From Hymenobacter lucidus (lineage in GTDB: Bacteria > Bacteroidota > Bacteroidia > Cytophagales > Hymenobacteraceae), in the NCBI RefSeq assembly GCF_020447265.1, contig NZ_JAJADR010000010.1, forward strand, positions 42,089-106,088: 64,000 nt of DNA, written 5' to 3'. Positions 17,526 through 26,606 of this stretch are shown here, piece after piece. The notes under the pieces are model-generated. The model saw nothing but the letters and a program-made list of their open reading frames with translations, was not told the DNA's origin and ran no database searches. The position numbers and the translations under genes are program-made. Every line of letters begins with the position of its first letter. The stretch's first letter is position 1.

Positions 17526-18370
17526 GCGGCGCGCGTTATTTCCGCCGGATCCAGCACCCGCGGTGCATACCCATACGGATTTGCGGGCCAGCGGCCGGCC
17601 CGTAAGGTGACCCACAACCCGACGGCGATCAGGGGAAGGCTCAGCAGCTGGCCCATATTCAACGGCATGCCCTGTTCAAAGGCTGATTGGTTTTCCTTCA
17701 AAAACTCGATTCCGAAGCGAAAACTAAACAATAGCACCACGAATAAGCCAAACAGCAGGCCCCGTGGCGTATACAGGCGGTAGTGCCGCCACAGACTATA
17801 CAGCAGCCCCAGCAGCAGCAAGCAAAACAGGGCTTCATAAATCTGGGTAGGATGCCGGGGCACTTGGCCTAGCTGTGGATCGCGCACAAAGCGAAAAGCC
17901 CAGGGCACCTGGGTCGGGTGGCCTACAATTTCGGAGTTCATCAGGTTGCCCAGCCGGATACACATACCTCCTATGGCCACCACAATGACAATACGGTCCA
18001 ATAGCCAGAGATAATCGAACTGGTTGCGGCGGCTGAATACCCAGACGGCCAGCAGAATTCCGAGGGTCGCGCCGTGACTGGCCAAGCCTCCTTCCCATAT
18101 CTGCAGGATCTCCACCGGATGGGCCAGATAATAGCTAGGGTCATAAAAAAGGCAATGTCCCAACCGGGCGCCAAGCACTGTACCTACGACCATATACCCC
18201 GTTAAGCTGTCTACCCAGTTTACGTCAACCTTTTCCGTTCGGAAGATGTGCCGCAACAGCCAGGCTCCCAACGCAAAGCCGCTGGCAAACAGAAGTCCGT
18301 ACCAGCGTAGCGTAAGCGGGCCTAGCTTAGCAATAACGGGAGAGACATCCCAGATCAGATAAGCAAGCAT
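17522..18370 (-). CDS. lgt: Prolipoprotein diacylglyceryl transferase (accessory Lgt)
   Basis: 282 residues with seven predicted membrane helices. Lgt hallmarks are GGLASHGATLGILLA with the essential His, RLGNLMNSEIVG (the Lgt signature loop) and RHPTQIYEAL near the C-terminal half. It transfers diacylglycerol from phosphatidylglycerol to the lipobox Cys of prolipoproteins. Its stop overlaps the regulator start, so it is co-expressed with a two-component system. Both outer components of the nearby efflux pump are lipoproteins, which suggests a stress-induced spare copy; the housekeeping lgt would be elsewhere. The start at 18370 fits the usual N-terminal LAYLIWDVSP segment. Confidence 0.9.
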   Translation of the reverse strand: MLAYLIWDVSPVIAKLGPLTLRWYGLLFASGFALGAWLLRHIFRTEKVDVNWVDSLTGYMVVGTVLGARLGHCLFYDPSYYLAHPVEILQIWEGGLASHGATLGILLAVWVFSRRNQFDYLWLLDRIVIVVAIGGMCIRLGNLMNSEIVGHPTQVPWAFRFVRDPQLGQVPRHPTQIYEALFCLLLLGLLYSLWRHYRLYTPRGLLFGLFVVLLFSFRFGIEFLKENQSAFEQGMPLNMGQLLSLPLIAVGLWVTLRAGRWPANPYGYAPRVLDPAEITRAA

Positions 18371-18817
18371 GGCTTGGTGGGGGCAGATGGGAAAAGAACG
18401 GACAAGTGGTGGCAACTGGAATAAAAAGCCGGTAAAGGGAACGCCATTCGCCAGTACTCCTTGCCAAAGCATGTGCTGCTCTACTCGTGGCGTAATACGG
18501 AGAGCCTATAAACGGCTCTTTTGAAAAAGCATACCCAGCCGGAAAGAAAGCCCTTCTGCTCGTAGTATCACCCTCATAAATAGGCAGATACGCGAACCAA
18601 AAAGGGGTTGCGGGAAAGGGCATCCGCCTGGTGCCTACAGGGCAGTCCGTAAGTGGTCTGATCGTGGACCTGGTAGCGTTGCCCAGTGCTAATTGTATCG
18701 CCACACCGAGCAACGCCTTTAGGGAACCGTGGGTGTGACCACGGCTGATGCTGCTACACCTACAATGGACCTGAACTTCCATGAAGGCGTCAACAACATG
18801 GTAGCAAAGCACCTGCT
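18371..18817 (-). other. Leader between promoter element and lgt, no supported gene
   Basis: About 450 bases. A minus-strand frame exists from 18824 but its protein has no domain-like character. A plus-strand 34-codon frame at 18765-18869 (starting MDLNFHEGVNNM) looks more natural but is too short to call. It may hold the decayed end of a former gene. Confidence 0.35.
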
Positions 18818-18860
18818 TGGACATTACGATAACATGAACGCCACATTAAAAGACATTAAA
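18818..18860 (-). promoter_or_regulatory. Copy 3 of the shared 43-bp promoter element, upstream of lgt
   Basis: Minus-strand TTTAATGTCTTTTAAT, then TCGTAATGTC at the same distance as in the other two copies. Its orientation points to lgt-regulator-kinase, which would make that operon autoregulated. It also lies about 100 bases before the divergent outer-membrane protein gene at 18963. Confidence 0.6.
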
Positions 18861-18962
18861 AGCTTTTGATGAAGCCTGAGCTTACCTCACCTTTAGATGC
18901 TCGAGCAAGCCGGAAGGGATCATAGCAGCCTTGCGTACGAGTCACCACCATTAGCTATTATT

Positions 18963-19760
18963 ATGTCTGCTCGGGAAATACAGCAGCCCTTTGAACCAAC
19001 GTGCACCCAGGGCAGGTCCCGCGTTCTGTTCCTGCTGCAGGGCGAGTTGACTACTGTGTCAAGTCCCCCTGCACGGCGCGGTCCACAGTCCATAACACAG
19101 CTGGCCCGGGTAGTACGCCACACGGCTCCTGGTATCGCGGTAGCCAGCCGTCGTGGCCTGATCTTACTGGGCGCTGGCGTACTGAGCCTGCCAGGGTACA
19201 GCCAGAATGACACGCCCACCCTATCCCAGCCCTTAGTACCGACGGCTCCGCCCATTGTGCTGACGCTAACGGGTGGCCTGGGGTCTCCCTATGGGTATGG
19301 GCTGGACCTGGGCTACAGCCTGACGAAGCAGTTGGAAACTACTGTTGGGATGGGGTATGATGTAAGTGGCTGGAAGGTTGGAGCCGGGGCGCGCTACTTT
19401 CTGTTTAGTTCTCCGGAACAGAAAATAGCCTCATTCATCGGCACTAACTTAGCTTACTCGGGTGGCCGAGAGGACGTACTTGTACAGTCAGAAGCAGCCC
19501 ACGGTAATAGCATTAAAGAGACGGCTCACATTCGTATCCACTCCTGCTTGGTGGGTAGGGTACGAGTTGGAGCCCGCTGGCAACCTAGCCGGCGATGTAG
19601 CATTCTCACAGCCCTAGGCCATGGCCTGACCTTCGGAAAGGACCCTATTCAATACATAAGCTCGGCCGTACCCTCTGCAAACCTGCAGCAGGTAGCCAAA
19701 AGCCGGAGCCCCGGCAGTGTAGAACTATCCATCGCTGTCTCCGTCCGGCTTGGCCCTTAA
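18963..19760 (+). CDS. Putative outer-membrane beta-barrel protein, unknown function
   Basis: 265 residues from the ATG at 18963. The C-terminal two thirds alternate in the manner of beta strands with many Gly/Tyr turns (GLGSPYGYGLDLGYSLTKQ, VGMGYDVSGWKVGAGARYFL) and close with SIAVSVRLG, typical of small outer-membrane barrels. A signal-peptide-like stretch (RRGLILLGAGVLSLPGYSQ) lies about 60 residues in, so the true start may be an unusual codon near 19140. It has its own strand next to the metal-stress cluster and may be co-regulated through the element at 18818-18860. Confidence 0.55.
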   Translation: MSAREIQQPFEPTCTQGRSRVLFLLQGELTTVSSPPARRGPQSITQLARVVRHTAPGIAVASRRGLILLGAGVLSLPGYSQNDTPTLSQPLVPTAPPIVLTLTGGLGSPYGYGLDLGYSLTKQLETTVGMGYDVSGWKVGAGARYFLFSSPEQKIASFIGTNLAYSGGREDVLVQSEAAHGNSIKETAHIRIHSCLVGRVRVGARWQPSRRCSILTALGHGLTFGKDPIQYISSAVPSANLQQVAKSRSPGSVELSIAVSVRLGP

Positions 19761-19906
19761 TCACTTTGCTTCGAACGCAAGCTAGCTACGCAGCATCTAA
19801 GAATAGAAAGCGAAGGCCTTTCGCAAAACGGATGCGCTTCGGTTCTTTTTAATTTCTTCTTTTCGCTTAGCGGCACACCGCCTGATAGAGCAACCCTAGT
19901 TACCCC

Positions 19907-20137
19907 ATGACTGCGACTACTTCCACTACCTCATCGACCCATTTGACGCGTCCTACATCTTTGGAAGAGAGGCGCAAGCAGCTTGCCGTCTCCATTGCCG
20001 CTTATATAGCTACCCAGCAAGCATTCGAACAAGTCCGACAAGCTTTCTATCAACAAAAGCAACTACCGATTGCAAGTGAGCAATTAGCTATACTTATTCC
20101 GATTAGGGAAAAAGACAGTTCTGCTAACAAGAATTGA
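19907..20137 (+). CDS. Small hypothetical protein
   Basis: 76 residues, Thr/Ser-rich N-terminus then an amphipathic helical part (SLEERRKQLAVSIAAYIATQ). The ATG follows a preceding A/T-rich leader. No family recognised; accepted because the helical composition looks protein-like and no other gene occupies the strand. Confidence 0.45.
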   Translation: MTATTSTTSSTHLTRPTSLEERRKQLAVSIAAYIATQQAFEQVRQAFYQQKQLPIASEQLAILIPIREKDSSANKN

Positions 20138-20326
20138 ATAGCGGTAGTACTTGCTCTATCCGCTCATGCCAAGTGAGTTGGCAGAATGGTGGCAAGAAAT
20201 AGTCCCCGTTCAGGATCACTGGCCCGCCGGCAAGGCAGGGTGTAGTGGCCAGCGCTGGAACATGCTCCATCCTTGTGGCAGTTGAGCAACTTTTTGTTTC
20301 TTGTTAGCAGGAGAAGAAAAGCAGGT

Positions 20327-21736
20327 CTATTCGCTCACCAACGCGGGCAGGTTGACGGCTGCTTTTGGGGCCACGATGACGCGGTCAAAGGCCGGGCCGG
20401 AGGGGTGCAGGTCACCAAAGGCAACGCGCTGCACCGGGCCCAAGGCCTGGCCCATGGCGTTGCCTTTGGCATCGGTATGCACAGTAGTTAGGGCGTAACT
20501 GCGGGCGTAGGGTGCCTGGGTTGAACTGGTCAGGTAAATATCATAGTCCGTATTCGGAGAAAGCGCACGCAGGGTAAACGTGGCCAGATCCACCAAGCCT
20601 TCCGAGCGCACATTCATGGTACCTGCGGCAGGACCGGTCGTGGGCGGCCTCAGGTTTCGCACCAGCGTGGGTGTGTCGAGCAATTGCTGACTGAGGTTGG
20701 CCGTGCTGGTCACGCCCGAGGGCACCGCATTGGGCACGTATAGCAAGGCCATGGGCGCCTGACCAACTTTTATTTTGCCCAGCACCTGGTTGGTAGTCGT
20801 GCTCACAGCTACTGCCGAGTCGCCGTTTTCCAGGCCCACGTACACCCGGCTGCCATCGCCCGCAGGCCAGATGCCGTGCGGGTTGGCCCCCACGGGGATG
20901 GTTGCGAGCTGCTTAAAGCCTGGCTCGCGGCTATACACCTTTACCACGTCTTCGCCGCCCACGGTTACGTAGGCAACCTTACCGGTGGGCAAGTCCACCG
21001 TCGTGACGTGGTTAGTGATGGGCCCGGTCGAAAGCACCCCGCTGATGGTGAGCGTCTTGGTGTCGAGAACGGAGACCTTGCCCACATCCTTATGCGTAAA
21101 CCAGATTTGCTGCCCATTCTTGGTCGGAAAGATGTTAGGCGAGAACGGGCTTGCCACCGGAATGCGCTTGATGATTGTATAGGTAGCCACATCAATCACC
21201 GCCAGTTCAGGCGAGAAGCTGGAGCACACAAAGGCGCGCTTGCCATCGGGACTGAAGGCCACCTGGCCAGGCCCGTTGGCCACCGGAATCCGGCGAATTT
21301 CGCGCAGGGTAGTCACGTCAATCACCGATACATAGTCCTCGCCGCGCACCGTCACCCACACCTGTTTGCCGTTGGGCCGGAAAGTGGGCTCGTGCGGGGC
21401 CCGGCCCACGTACACGCTGCCCTTGATCGTATTCGTAGCCGTTTCCAGAAAGGTGACGTTATTGGAGCCCACCGATACGACGGCCAGCAGCTTGTGGTCA
21501 GGCGAGGCGCCTAGGCCGTGCACCAGGGCCTGCCCCCGGTAGAGAGCTGACAGTACATCGGGCTGGGGCTTGCCCAGAATCACCTGGCCTAACAGCTTGT
21601 TATCGGCCGGGTCGATGACGGCAACGGTATTCGAAATCTGGTCGGCGGTATACACCCGGTCGCGGTGGCTTACGGCTTGGGCGTGGCTGGATAGGGCACT
21701 GCTGAGCAGTATCCCAGCAAGGAAGTATTTCATCAC
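20327..21736 (-). CDS. Secreted YVTN beta-propeller (YncE-like) protein
   Basis: 469 residues with a signal peptide ending ALSSHAQA. It contains repeated YVTN blades: RVYTADQISNTVAVIDPADN, VGSNNVTFLETATNTIKGSV, VTVRGEDYVSVIDVTTLREI, VCSSFSPELAVIDVATYTII and so on, each with the V-x-V-I-D turn. The C-terminal 130 residues form a separate domain (about 340-469). YncE-like propellers are periplasmic or surface binding proteins; the ligand is unknown. It begins 9 bases after the DUF305 gene and is presumably co-transcribed with it, which links it to the metal theme. Confidence 0.85.
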   Translation of the reverse strand: MMKYFLAGILLSSALSSHAQAVSHRDRVYTADQISNTVAVIDPADNKLLGQVILGKPQPDVLSALYRGQALVHGLGASPDHKLLAVVSVGSNNVTFLETATNTIKGSVYVGRAPHEPTFRPNGKQVWVTVRGEDYVSVIDVTTLREIRRIPVANGPGQVAFSPDGKRAFVCSSFSPELAVIDVATYTIIKRIPVASPFSPNIFPTKNGQQIWFTHKDVGKVSVLDTKTLTISGVLSTGPITNHVTTVDLPTGKVAYVTVGGEDVVKVYSREPGFKQLATIPVGANPHGIWPAGDGSRVYVGLENGDSAVAVSTTTNQVLGKIKVGQAPMALLYVPNAVPSGVTSTANLSQQLLDTPTLVRNLRPPTTGPAAGTMNVRSEGLVDLATFTLRALSPNTDYDIYLTSSTQAPYARSYALTTVHTDAKGNAMGQALGPVQRVAFGDLHPSGPAFDRVIVAPKAAVNLPALVSE

Positions 21737-21745
21737 AAGAAGGGT

Positions 21746-22207
21746 TTAGTGGTGCGAATGAGCCGGCGAGGCCGGCACCGCGCTGGTCGTAGGCACCGGG
21801 TGCTCGCGCAGCCAGGCCTGCATCTGCTGAATTTCGACCTGCTGCTCGGCGATGATGCTCTGCGCCAAGCGGCGCAACGCGGGGTCCTTGCCGTAGAGCA
21901 GCTGGAGGCGGGCCATGTCTACCGCACCCTGGTGGTGGGGCACCATCATGGCCGCAAAGCTGGCATCGATGTCGGTGGGACTGGCCCCATCCATGCGGCG
22001 CATGCCCTCGTCCATTACGACCATTACTGAGTCCATGCCGCGCTGGAAAGCGAGCACTGGGCTACCCGGCGCCGCAACGGCTTGCATTGACTTGCCCGCC
22101 GTCGTGGCATGGCTCATGGCAGCCATCTGGTGCTGGTGCTGGTGCTGAGCTTGAGCGGCCGGCGTGGCCCCGAGCAGCAGGCCCGCAAGGAGGAGTTTGT
22201 TTCGCAT
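21746..22207 (-). CDS. Secreted DUF305 protein
   Basis: 153 residues with a signal peptide ending PAAQAQ and a His/Met-rich mature N-terminus (HQHQHQMAAMSHATT). The DUF305 core is ASFAAMMVPHHQGAVDMARL, followed by AQSIIAEQQVEIQQMQAWL. DUF305 is a ferritin-like four-helix family, often encoded with copper-handling genes. The His/Met-rich head also suggests metal binding. It is the first gene of the pair with the propeller protein. Confidence 0.87.
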   Translation of the reverse strand: MRNKLLLAGLLLGATPAAQAQHQHQHQMAAMSHATTAGKSMQAVAAPGSPVLAFQRGMDSVMVVMDEGMRRMDGASPTDIDASFAAMMVPHHQGAVDMARLQLLYGKDPALRRLAQSIIAEQQVEIQQMQAWLREHPVPTTSAVPASPAHSHH

Positions 22208-22333
22208 GATTGTCTGGCAGCCAACGGCTTGTTAGTTGACAATCAAACATACGAGGAGCGATACACCCCTGCCAGTCCCTGCCGCCCAGCTGGCCTTATC
22301 CGGCCCTGAGTTGGCTTTTTCGGCCGCCGGGAG

Positions 22334-23140
22334 CTAGGCGAAACGTTTCAGAAACTGCTGGATAACCGCGTTGTAGCTGCGCGAAGAGGTAACGTGCTGC
22401 CCATTCGCCATGCGAAACAGGTACTCGCCGTGGGCCCACGCCTTAAACTCCACAATGTGGTTGGTATTAATGATGTACGAACGGTGGATGCGCAGAAAGT
22501 GGGCCGGGTCCAAGCGCTCGGCTAGCTGTCCCAGCGCGGCCCGTACCGGGTGGGCCGCGCGAGCCGTGTGCAGCAATATGCCACTGCCCGTAGCTTCGAG
22601 GTAAAATACGTCGGTTGCGGGCACGAAGAACTGCCGCTCGGGTAGCTTTACCACAAACCGGTCCTGGTACTCGGCCGGTGGGGTAGGGGCAGTGCTGGGT
22701 GGCAGGGGCCAGGCGCGGAGCAAGGCGGCTACGTCGGCGGCTAGTGCCGGGTGGCTGTGCTGCTGGGCGAGTTGCTGTTGCACCCGGCGCACACACTCCG
22801 CAAACCGGTCGGGGTCGATTGGCTTGAGAAGGTAGTCTACCGCGTGCAGGGCAAAGGCCGCCACGGCGTATTGGTCGTAGGCCGTCACGAATACCACCAG
22901 CGGTAGCGGCTGCCCCGTGGCCCGCAAGCGTTGCAGCACCTGCACCCCATCCAGATCGGGCATCTGCACGTCCAGAAAGACTACGTCGTAGGCCCCAGTT
23001 TGCAGGGCCGCCAGGGCTTCCGTGCCGTTCTGACACTCGCCCGTGATGGTCATCTGCGGGAAGTCCGCCAGAAGCTCCCGCACCAGGCCCCGGGCCAGGG
23101 GCTCGTCGTCTACCAGCAGGGTGCGGATGCTTGTACTCAT
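22334..23140 (-). CDS. LytTR-family response regulator
   Basis: 268 residues: receiver domain with VDDEP, phospho-acceptor Asp57 in VVFLDVQMPDLDG and Lys in YLLKPIDP. A Pro/Thr linker follows, then the LytTR DNA-binding domain (FVPATDVFYLEATGSGILLH, then PAHFLRIHRSYIINTNHI). LytTR regulators bind direct repeats of about 9 bp. Its ATG overlaps the stop of the kinase gene by 4 bases, marking a standard LytS-LytR-like pair. Confidence 0.93.
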   Translation of the reverse strand: MSTSIRTLLVDDEPLARGLVRELLADFPQMTITGECQNGTEALAALQTGAYDVVFLDVQMPDLDGVQVLQRLRATGQPLPLVVFVTAYDQYAVAAFALHAVDYLLKPIDPDRFAECVRRVQQQLAQQHSHPALAADVAALLRAWPLPPSTAPTPPAEYQDRFVVKLPERQFFVPATDVFYLEATGSGILLHTARAAHPVRAALGQLAERLDPAHFLRIHRSYIINTNHIVEFKAWAHGEYLFRMANGQHVTSSRSYNAVIQQFLKRFA

Positions 23141-24252
23141 GCAGTTAGGGGGGATGAGTCAGTGAGGGTAGCTGTTTGGAAAGGCAGCGACAAGAGCAGG
23201 CAGTAGCCCTGCTCAGGGGCTGTTTCCACGTGCAGCGTGTAGTCAGCGCCGTAGCGGGTAGCCAGGCGGCTTTCGAGGTTGCGCAGCCCGATGCCCCGTA
23301 TGGCAGTATCAGTGGCGCCCCGGCCGTTGTCCTGCACCTGCACAATGAGCCGATTGGCCTGCTGGCGGGCGCTAATGGCTAACTCGCCTACCCCGGCTTG
23401 GGGAGCCAGACCGTGACGCACAGCGTTTTCCACCACCGGCTGCAACAGCAGGGCGGGCAGCAGGGCCGCCTCCGTGCCGGGAGCAATGTGGTAGGCTACG
23501 GTTAGGCGGTCAGGAAAGCGGGTCTGCTCAATTTCGAGGTAGAGCCGCGTCAGGTGCAGCTCCTGGGCCAGGGTTACTTCCTGGGTGTCGCTACCCTCGA
23601 GTACGAGGCGTAAGAACTGGCTGAGCTGGGCCAGCATGCGTCGGGCCGCCTTCACGTCGGTCCCCATCAGGGCCGACACGGCATTGAGGGAGTTAAACAG
23701 AAAATGGGGCTGCAGCTGCATTTTCAGGGCTTGTAGCTGGGCCTGCACGAGCTGGGTTTCCAGCTGGGCCGCCTGCACCTGGCCCTGACGGAAACGCTCG
23801 CGGTACTGTACGGCGTAGGCCATACCGAGCAGCATCCAGTAAATGGGCACCCAGGTATTGGCGTTCACGATCACCGTAGCCAGCGAGAAATTTCCTGGTA
23901 AGACCCCGAAAACGGTCATGATCCCGGCGTAGGCCAGGCGGTACGCCAGCGTCAGCCCGTAGCTGGCGGCCGCGTGCATGAGCAAGCTGGGCAGACGGCG
24001 GTGGCGCTCCGTCAAATCGAAGCGGGTGGCCAGGGCAAAGACGACCGGCGTCAGCAAGCCCCAGAGCAGGCCGTGCAGCAGCCGACCGACCAGAGTTTCT
24101 CCCCAATGCGTGGGCGTGCCCGCCGACAGGTTCTGGGCAAACATCAGCAGCACCATAAACCCGCTGAAGAGCAGCCAAGCCAGGGCAATAACTGGTCCGG
24201 GCACGAGTGGGCCTGGGGTCGATGAAGTTACGTTGGGCCGCTGTGGAGGCAT
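23137..24252 (-). CDS. LytS-like sensor histidine kinase (His_kinase family)
   Basis: 371 residues with four membrane helices (about 20-150), a coiled coil (FRQGQVQAAQLETQLVQAQL), and the phospho-acceptor block QLQPHFLFNSLNAVSALMG. An HATPase domain follows, with LLQPVVENAVRHGL and GIGLRNLESRLATRYG. It partners the LytTR regulator downstream. A TAccTTTG promoter-like box (reverse complement at 24258-24265) sits only 5 bases before the ATG, so the mRNA may be nearly leaderless. Confidence 0.93.
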   Translation of the reverse strand: MPPQRPNVTSSTPGPLVPGPVIALAWLLFSGFMVLLMFAQNLSAGTPTHWGETLVGRLLHGLLWGLLTPVVFALATRFDLTERHRRLPSLLMHAAASYGLTLAYRLAYAGIMTVFGVLPGNFSLATVIVNANTWVPIYWMLLGMAYAVQYRERFRQGQVQAAQLETQLVQAQLQALKMQLQPHFLFNSLNAVSALMGTDVKAARRMLAQLSQFLRLVLEGSDTQEVTLAQELHLTRLYLEIEQTRFPDRLTVAYHIAPGTEAALLPALLLQPVVENAVRHGLAPQAGVGELAISARQQANRLIVQVQDNGRGATDTAIRGIGLRNLESRLATRYGADYTLHVETAPEQGYCLLLSLPFQTATLTDSSPLTA

Positions 24253-24641
24253 AGCGCCAAAGGTAGGGTAAGTCCTGACGCGAGAGTAAGCCTACCTGCG
24301 GATCGGCCTTTTCTGCGACGTAGTTGGCCTTTATTGGCGCTGGCTAAAGGCTATACTCCACTTTTTGGTTGGTAAGCGGGACCGCTCACCCTTGTTTAGC
24401 TTTCGGACCGTTTTGCTGAATAGAAGCCTGCCTTCACGGTAATGATGGCTCGGCTGCCTTCCTCGTTGCAGAGTCAATCTTCTTTCGTGCAATTCCAAAA
24501 AACATGTTCCAGCGCTCTCCTGACTTTCTACCCAGATTTAAGTTGATTTTTTCCTAGACTTATCCTGATAGGTATGAAAAGCCGCCCTTGGTGCATCAAG
24601 CGAAAGGCCCGGCTCACTAGGAAGAGTCTTTTAATTGGGCT
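24253..24641. other. Intergenic region without visible genes
   Basis: About 390 bases between the kinase start and the BLUF gene end. It contains the kinase promoter box at 24258-24265. No coding frame or strong repeat was seen. Confidence 0.5.
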
Positions 24642-25214
24642 TTAGTCCACGCCAAAAGCGCGCAACAAGGCCTGAATATGACGCTCGTTCACATCTGGGG
24701 CCACGGGCCGGCTCGGCTCGATGGTTACCACCGGCTCAATGGCCGGAAAAGCGACCTGCCCAAAGCCCATCGTCCAGTCGGCGAAGCGCCGCTCCGGCTC
24801 GGGTCCTTCGCCAATCGTCACAATCTGGTGATGCCGTTTATCTTGTTGAATACGCGCGTAGAGTTCGCGCACGGCCTGCTCGGGCCCTTCCAGGACCTGC
24901 ACAAAATAGCCCTCACTGTAGAGCAGCAGCCCCGTGATGTGATGCTGCGCGTTGTAGTCCTGACTCCAGGCGAGCAACTGCTGTAACTGCGCTTCTGCCA
25001 TAAGAGCGGTTGCTTGGCTGCGGTAGAGCAGTTGATAGATGCTCGTATCGAGTAGGTGCAGTACCTGTTCGAGCGTCAACAGGCCCTGCTGGTATTGCGC
25101 TAATAAATACCGTTCGTAGCGGCGCGGGGCTAGTGGGGTATTGGCCGTCATAGCTACTGCCCAGGCCACGGCCCGCTGGCGTTGGGCTTGATTATACTCC
25201 GAGGATAATGGCAT
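24642..25214 (-). CDS. BLUF-domain blue-light photoreceptor with N-terminal extension
   Basis: 190 residues. The BLUF domain spans about 58-150: the flavin-contacting Tyr in QLLYRS, Asn in the DYNAQHHITGLLLY segment, Gln in YFVQVLEG, and the Trp/Met segment FADWTMGF, so all key photocycle residues are present. A helical stretch of about 55 residues precedes it (YERYLLAQYQQGLLTLEQVL) and a Pro-rich tail follows. It binds FAD and signals blue light. No effector domain is attached, so it should act through a partner, perhaps the adjacent LytS/LytTR pair, though that is conjecture. Confidence 0.9.
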   Translation of the reverse strand: MPLSSEYNQAQRQRAVAWAVAMTANTPLAPRRYERYLLAQYQQGLLTLEQVLHLLDTSIYQLLYRSQATALMAEAQLQQLLAWSQDYNAQHHITGLLLYSEGYFVQVLEGPEQAVRELYARIQQDKRHHQIVTIGEGPEPERRFADWTMGFGQVAFPAIEPVVTIEPSRPVAPDVNERHIQALLRAFGVD

Positions 25215-25688
25215 AAGCAGACTCAGTTGCTCACTATAACTACTATACGTAGCTCTGGGTAGGATAGAAGTACGGATTCAGTAGCAGTTAGTACGGATTC
25301 ACGCTAGCCCGGTGCCCACACAGCTAGGGCTTTTCCGTACTCCAACCTTCTGTTGAGTAGCGCTTGATTCAGATATTTCCTCCTTTTGCTGTACAACTCG
25401 GACAAGGGGCGGTAGGGAGGAAAAACGTTGCTGAACGGGTCGGAAACGGTTCAGTAAACTTGTTCAGCAATCAAAGTACAGGAAAGGGTATTCTTAAGAT
25501 GAGAAGCCTGAACTCAGCTGTATGAGGAAAAGGACCTATTAGTATCTCCAAACTAAAGGCATGGCCCATGAGCTTTTGATAGATGCGAGTCGCTAAAAAT
25601 AGGTTGACCATAGCTCTATGGATTTACCCCAAAATTTGATAGCATTGTAGAATGCCTACATAGTGATGTGAGCAGTTAACCCTACTTT
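25215..25688. other. Intergenic region with a 9-bp inverted repeat
   Basis: 470 bases, no gene. TTGCTGAAC at 25428-25436 is matched by GTTCAGCAA at 25462-25470, with a half copy GGTTCAG between them, an operator-like arrangement. It lies about 220 bases before the exonuclease gene. Confidence 0.35.
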
Positions 25689-26498
25689 ATGCTCCGCTTA
25701 GTACGGCCATTGGCTGTCTTCGATTTAGAAACTACGGGAACAGATACCGTCAATGATCGAATCGTTGAAATATCTATCCTGAAGATATTTGCTGACGGTA
25801 CCCGTGAAACCAAAACCCGACGGTTGAACCCGGGGCGTCCTATTCCGGCCGCGGCCACGGCTGTGCATGGCATCAGCGACGCGGATGTGGCTGCGGAGCC
25901 CACCTTTAAGCAGATAGCGAAGGGCTTACTGGTTTACTTGTCTGGATGCGACTTATGCACCTTCAATGGTAAGCGGTTTGATGTTCCTTTGCTTGCGGAA
26001 GAATTTGCGCTGGTAGGATTAGACTTTCCTTCCTGGGATACATCCGTCATTGACGTTTCTGACATTTACCGCATCCTAAACCCGCGTACCCTTGCCGCTG
26101 CGGTGACGCAATATCTAGGTCGTGAACACACGCAGGCTCATACCGCCGAGGCAGATACGGCGGCGACATTTGACCTACTCGAAGCGTTAGCCCATGGGCC
26201 CTTGGCCCATTTTTTACAAACTAGTGACCAAGTGTGCGCCGATGAGCTGTTCTGCCCCAGTGGCCTAAGCGACTTCGGTGACGGGGTACACCATGGCCGC
26301 TCGCGCGCCATCCACATCGATCCGGCGGCCAAAATGATCCGCAACGCAGAAGGCATCATCGTCTGGAACTTCGGTAAACACTTCGGCCAGCCAGTGACTC
26401 AGTCAGATCCGGGCTATATCACTTGGATCATGGGCAAGGACTTTGCCCAAACCACGAAGCTGACGGTGCGCAAAGTCTTGGACCGCCTCTTAGTGTAG
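25689..26498 (+). CDS. DnaQ-like 3'-5' exonuclease (DEDDh family)
   Basis: 269 residues. The exonuclease motifs are Exo I AVFDLETTGTD (D-x-E), Exo II LCTFNGKRFDVPLL and Exo III HTAEADTAA (H-x4-D). The nuclease domain covers about 1-170. The C-terminal 90 residues (YITWIMGKDFAQTTKLTVRK) resemble the short tail in many standalone bacterial DnaQ-like proteins; that tail is often seen after exonuclease domains in Bacteroidota. It likely degrades or trims single-stranded DNA or RNA ends. It is followed 108 bases later by the BRCT-domain gene, so both may belong to a DNA-processing unit. Confidence 0.88.
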   Translation: MLRLVRPLAVFDLETTGTDTVNDRIVEISILKIFADGTRETKTRRLNPGRPIPAAATAVHGISDADVAAEPTFKQIAKGLLVYLSGCDLCTFNGKRFDVPLLAEEFALVGLDFPSWDTSVIDVSDIYRILNPRTLAAAVTQYLGREHTQAHTAEADTAATFDLLEALAHGPLAHFLQTSDQVCADELFCPSGLSDFGDGVHHGRSRAIHIDPAAKMIRNAEGIIVWNFGKHFGQPVTQSDPGYITWIMGKDFAQTTKLTVRKVLDRLLV

Positions 26499-26606
26499 CG
26501 GCACACTCGCGCGCTACGCATTTGATTACCCCTCAGTGGGCCACTGCCTCCGCACAGGTGCTTCCTGTATACTTATTTCTGCACTATCCTTTTTTCCTTT
26601 TGTCTG

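Noticed and set aside
18327..18824. 165-codon minus-strand frame before lgt
   Set aside because: Starts just after promoter copy 3, but the protein lacks any ordered segment and overlaps the true lgt start.
20876..21514. 212-codon plus-strand frame
   Set aside because: Antisense of the YVTN propeller gene; no protein-like features.
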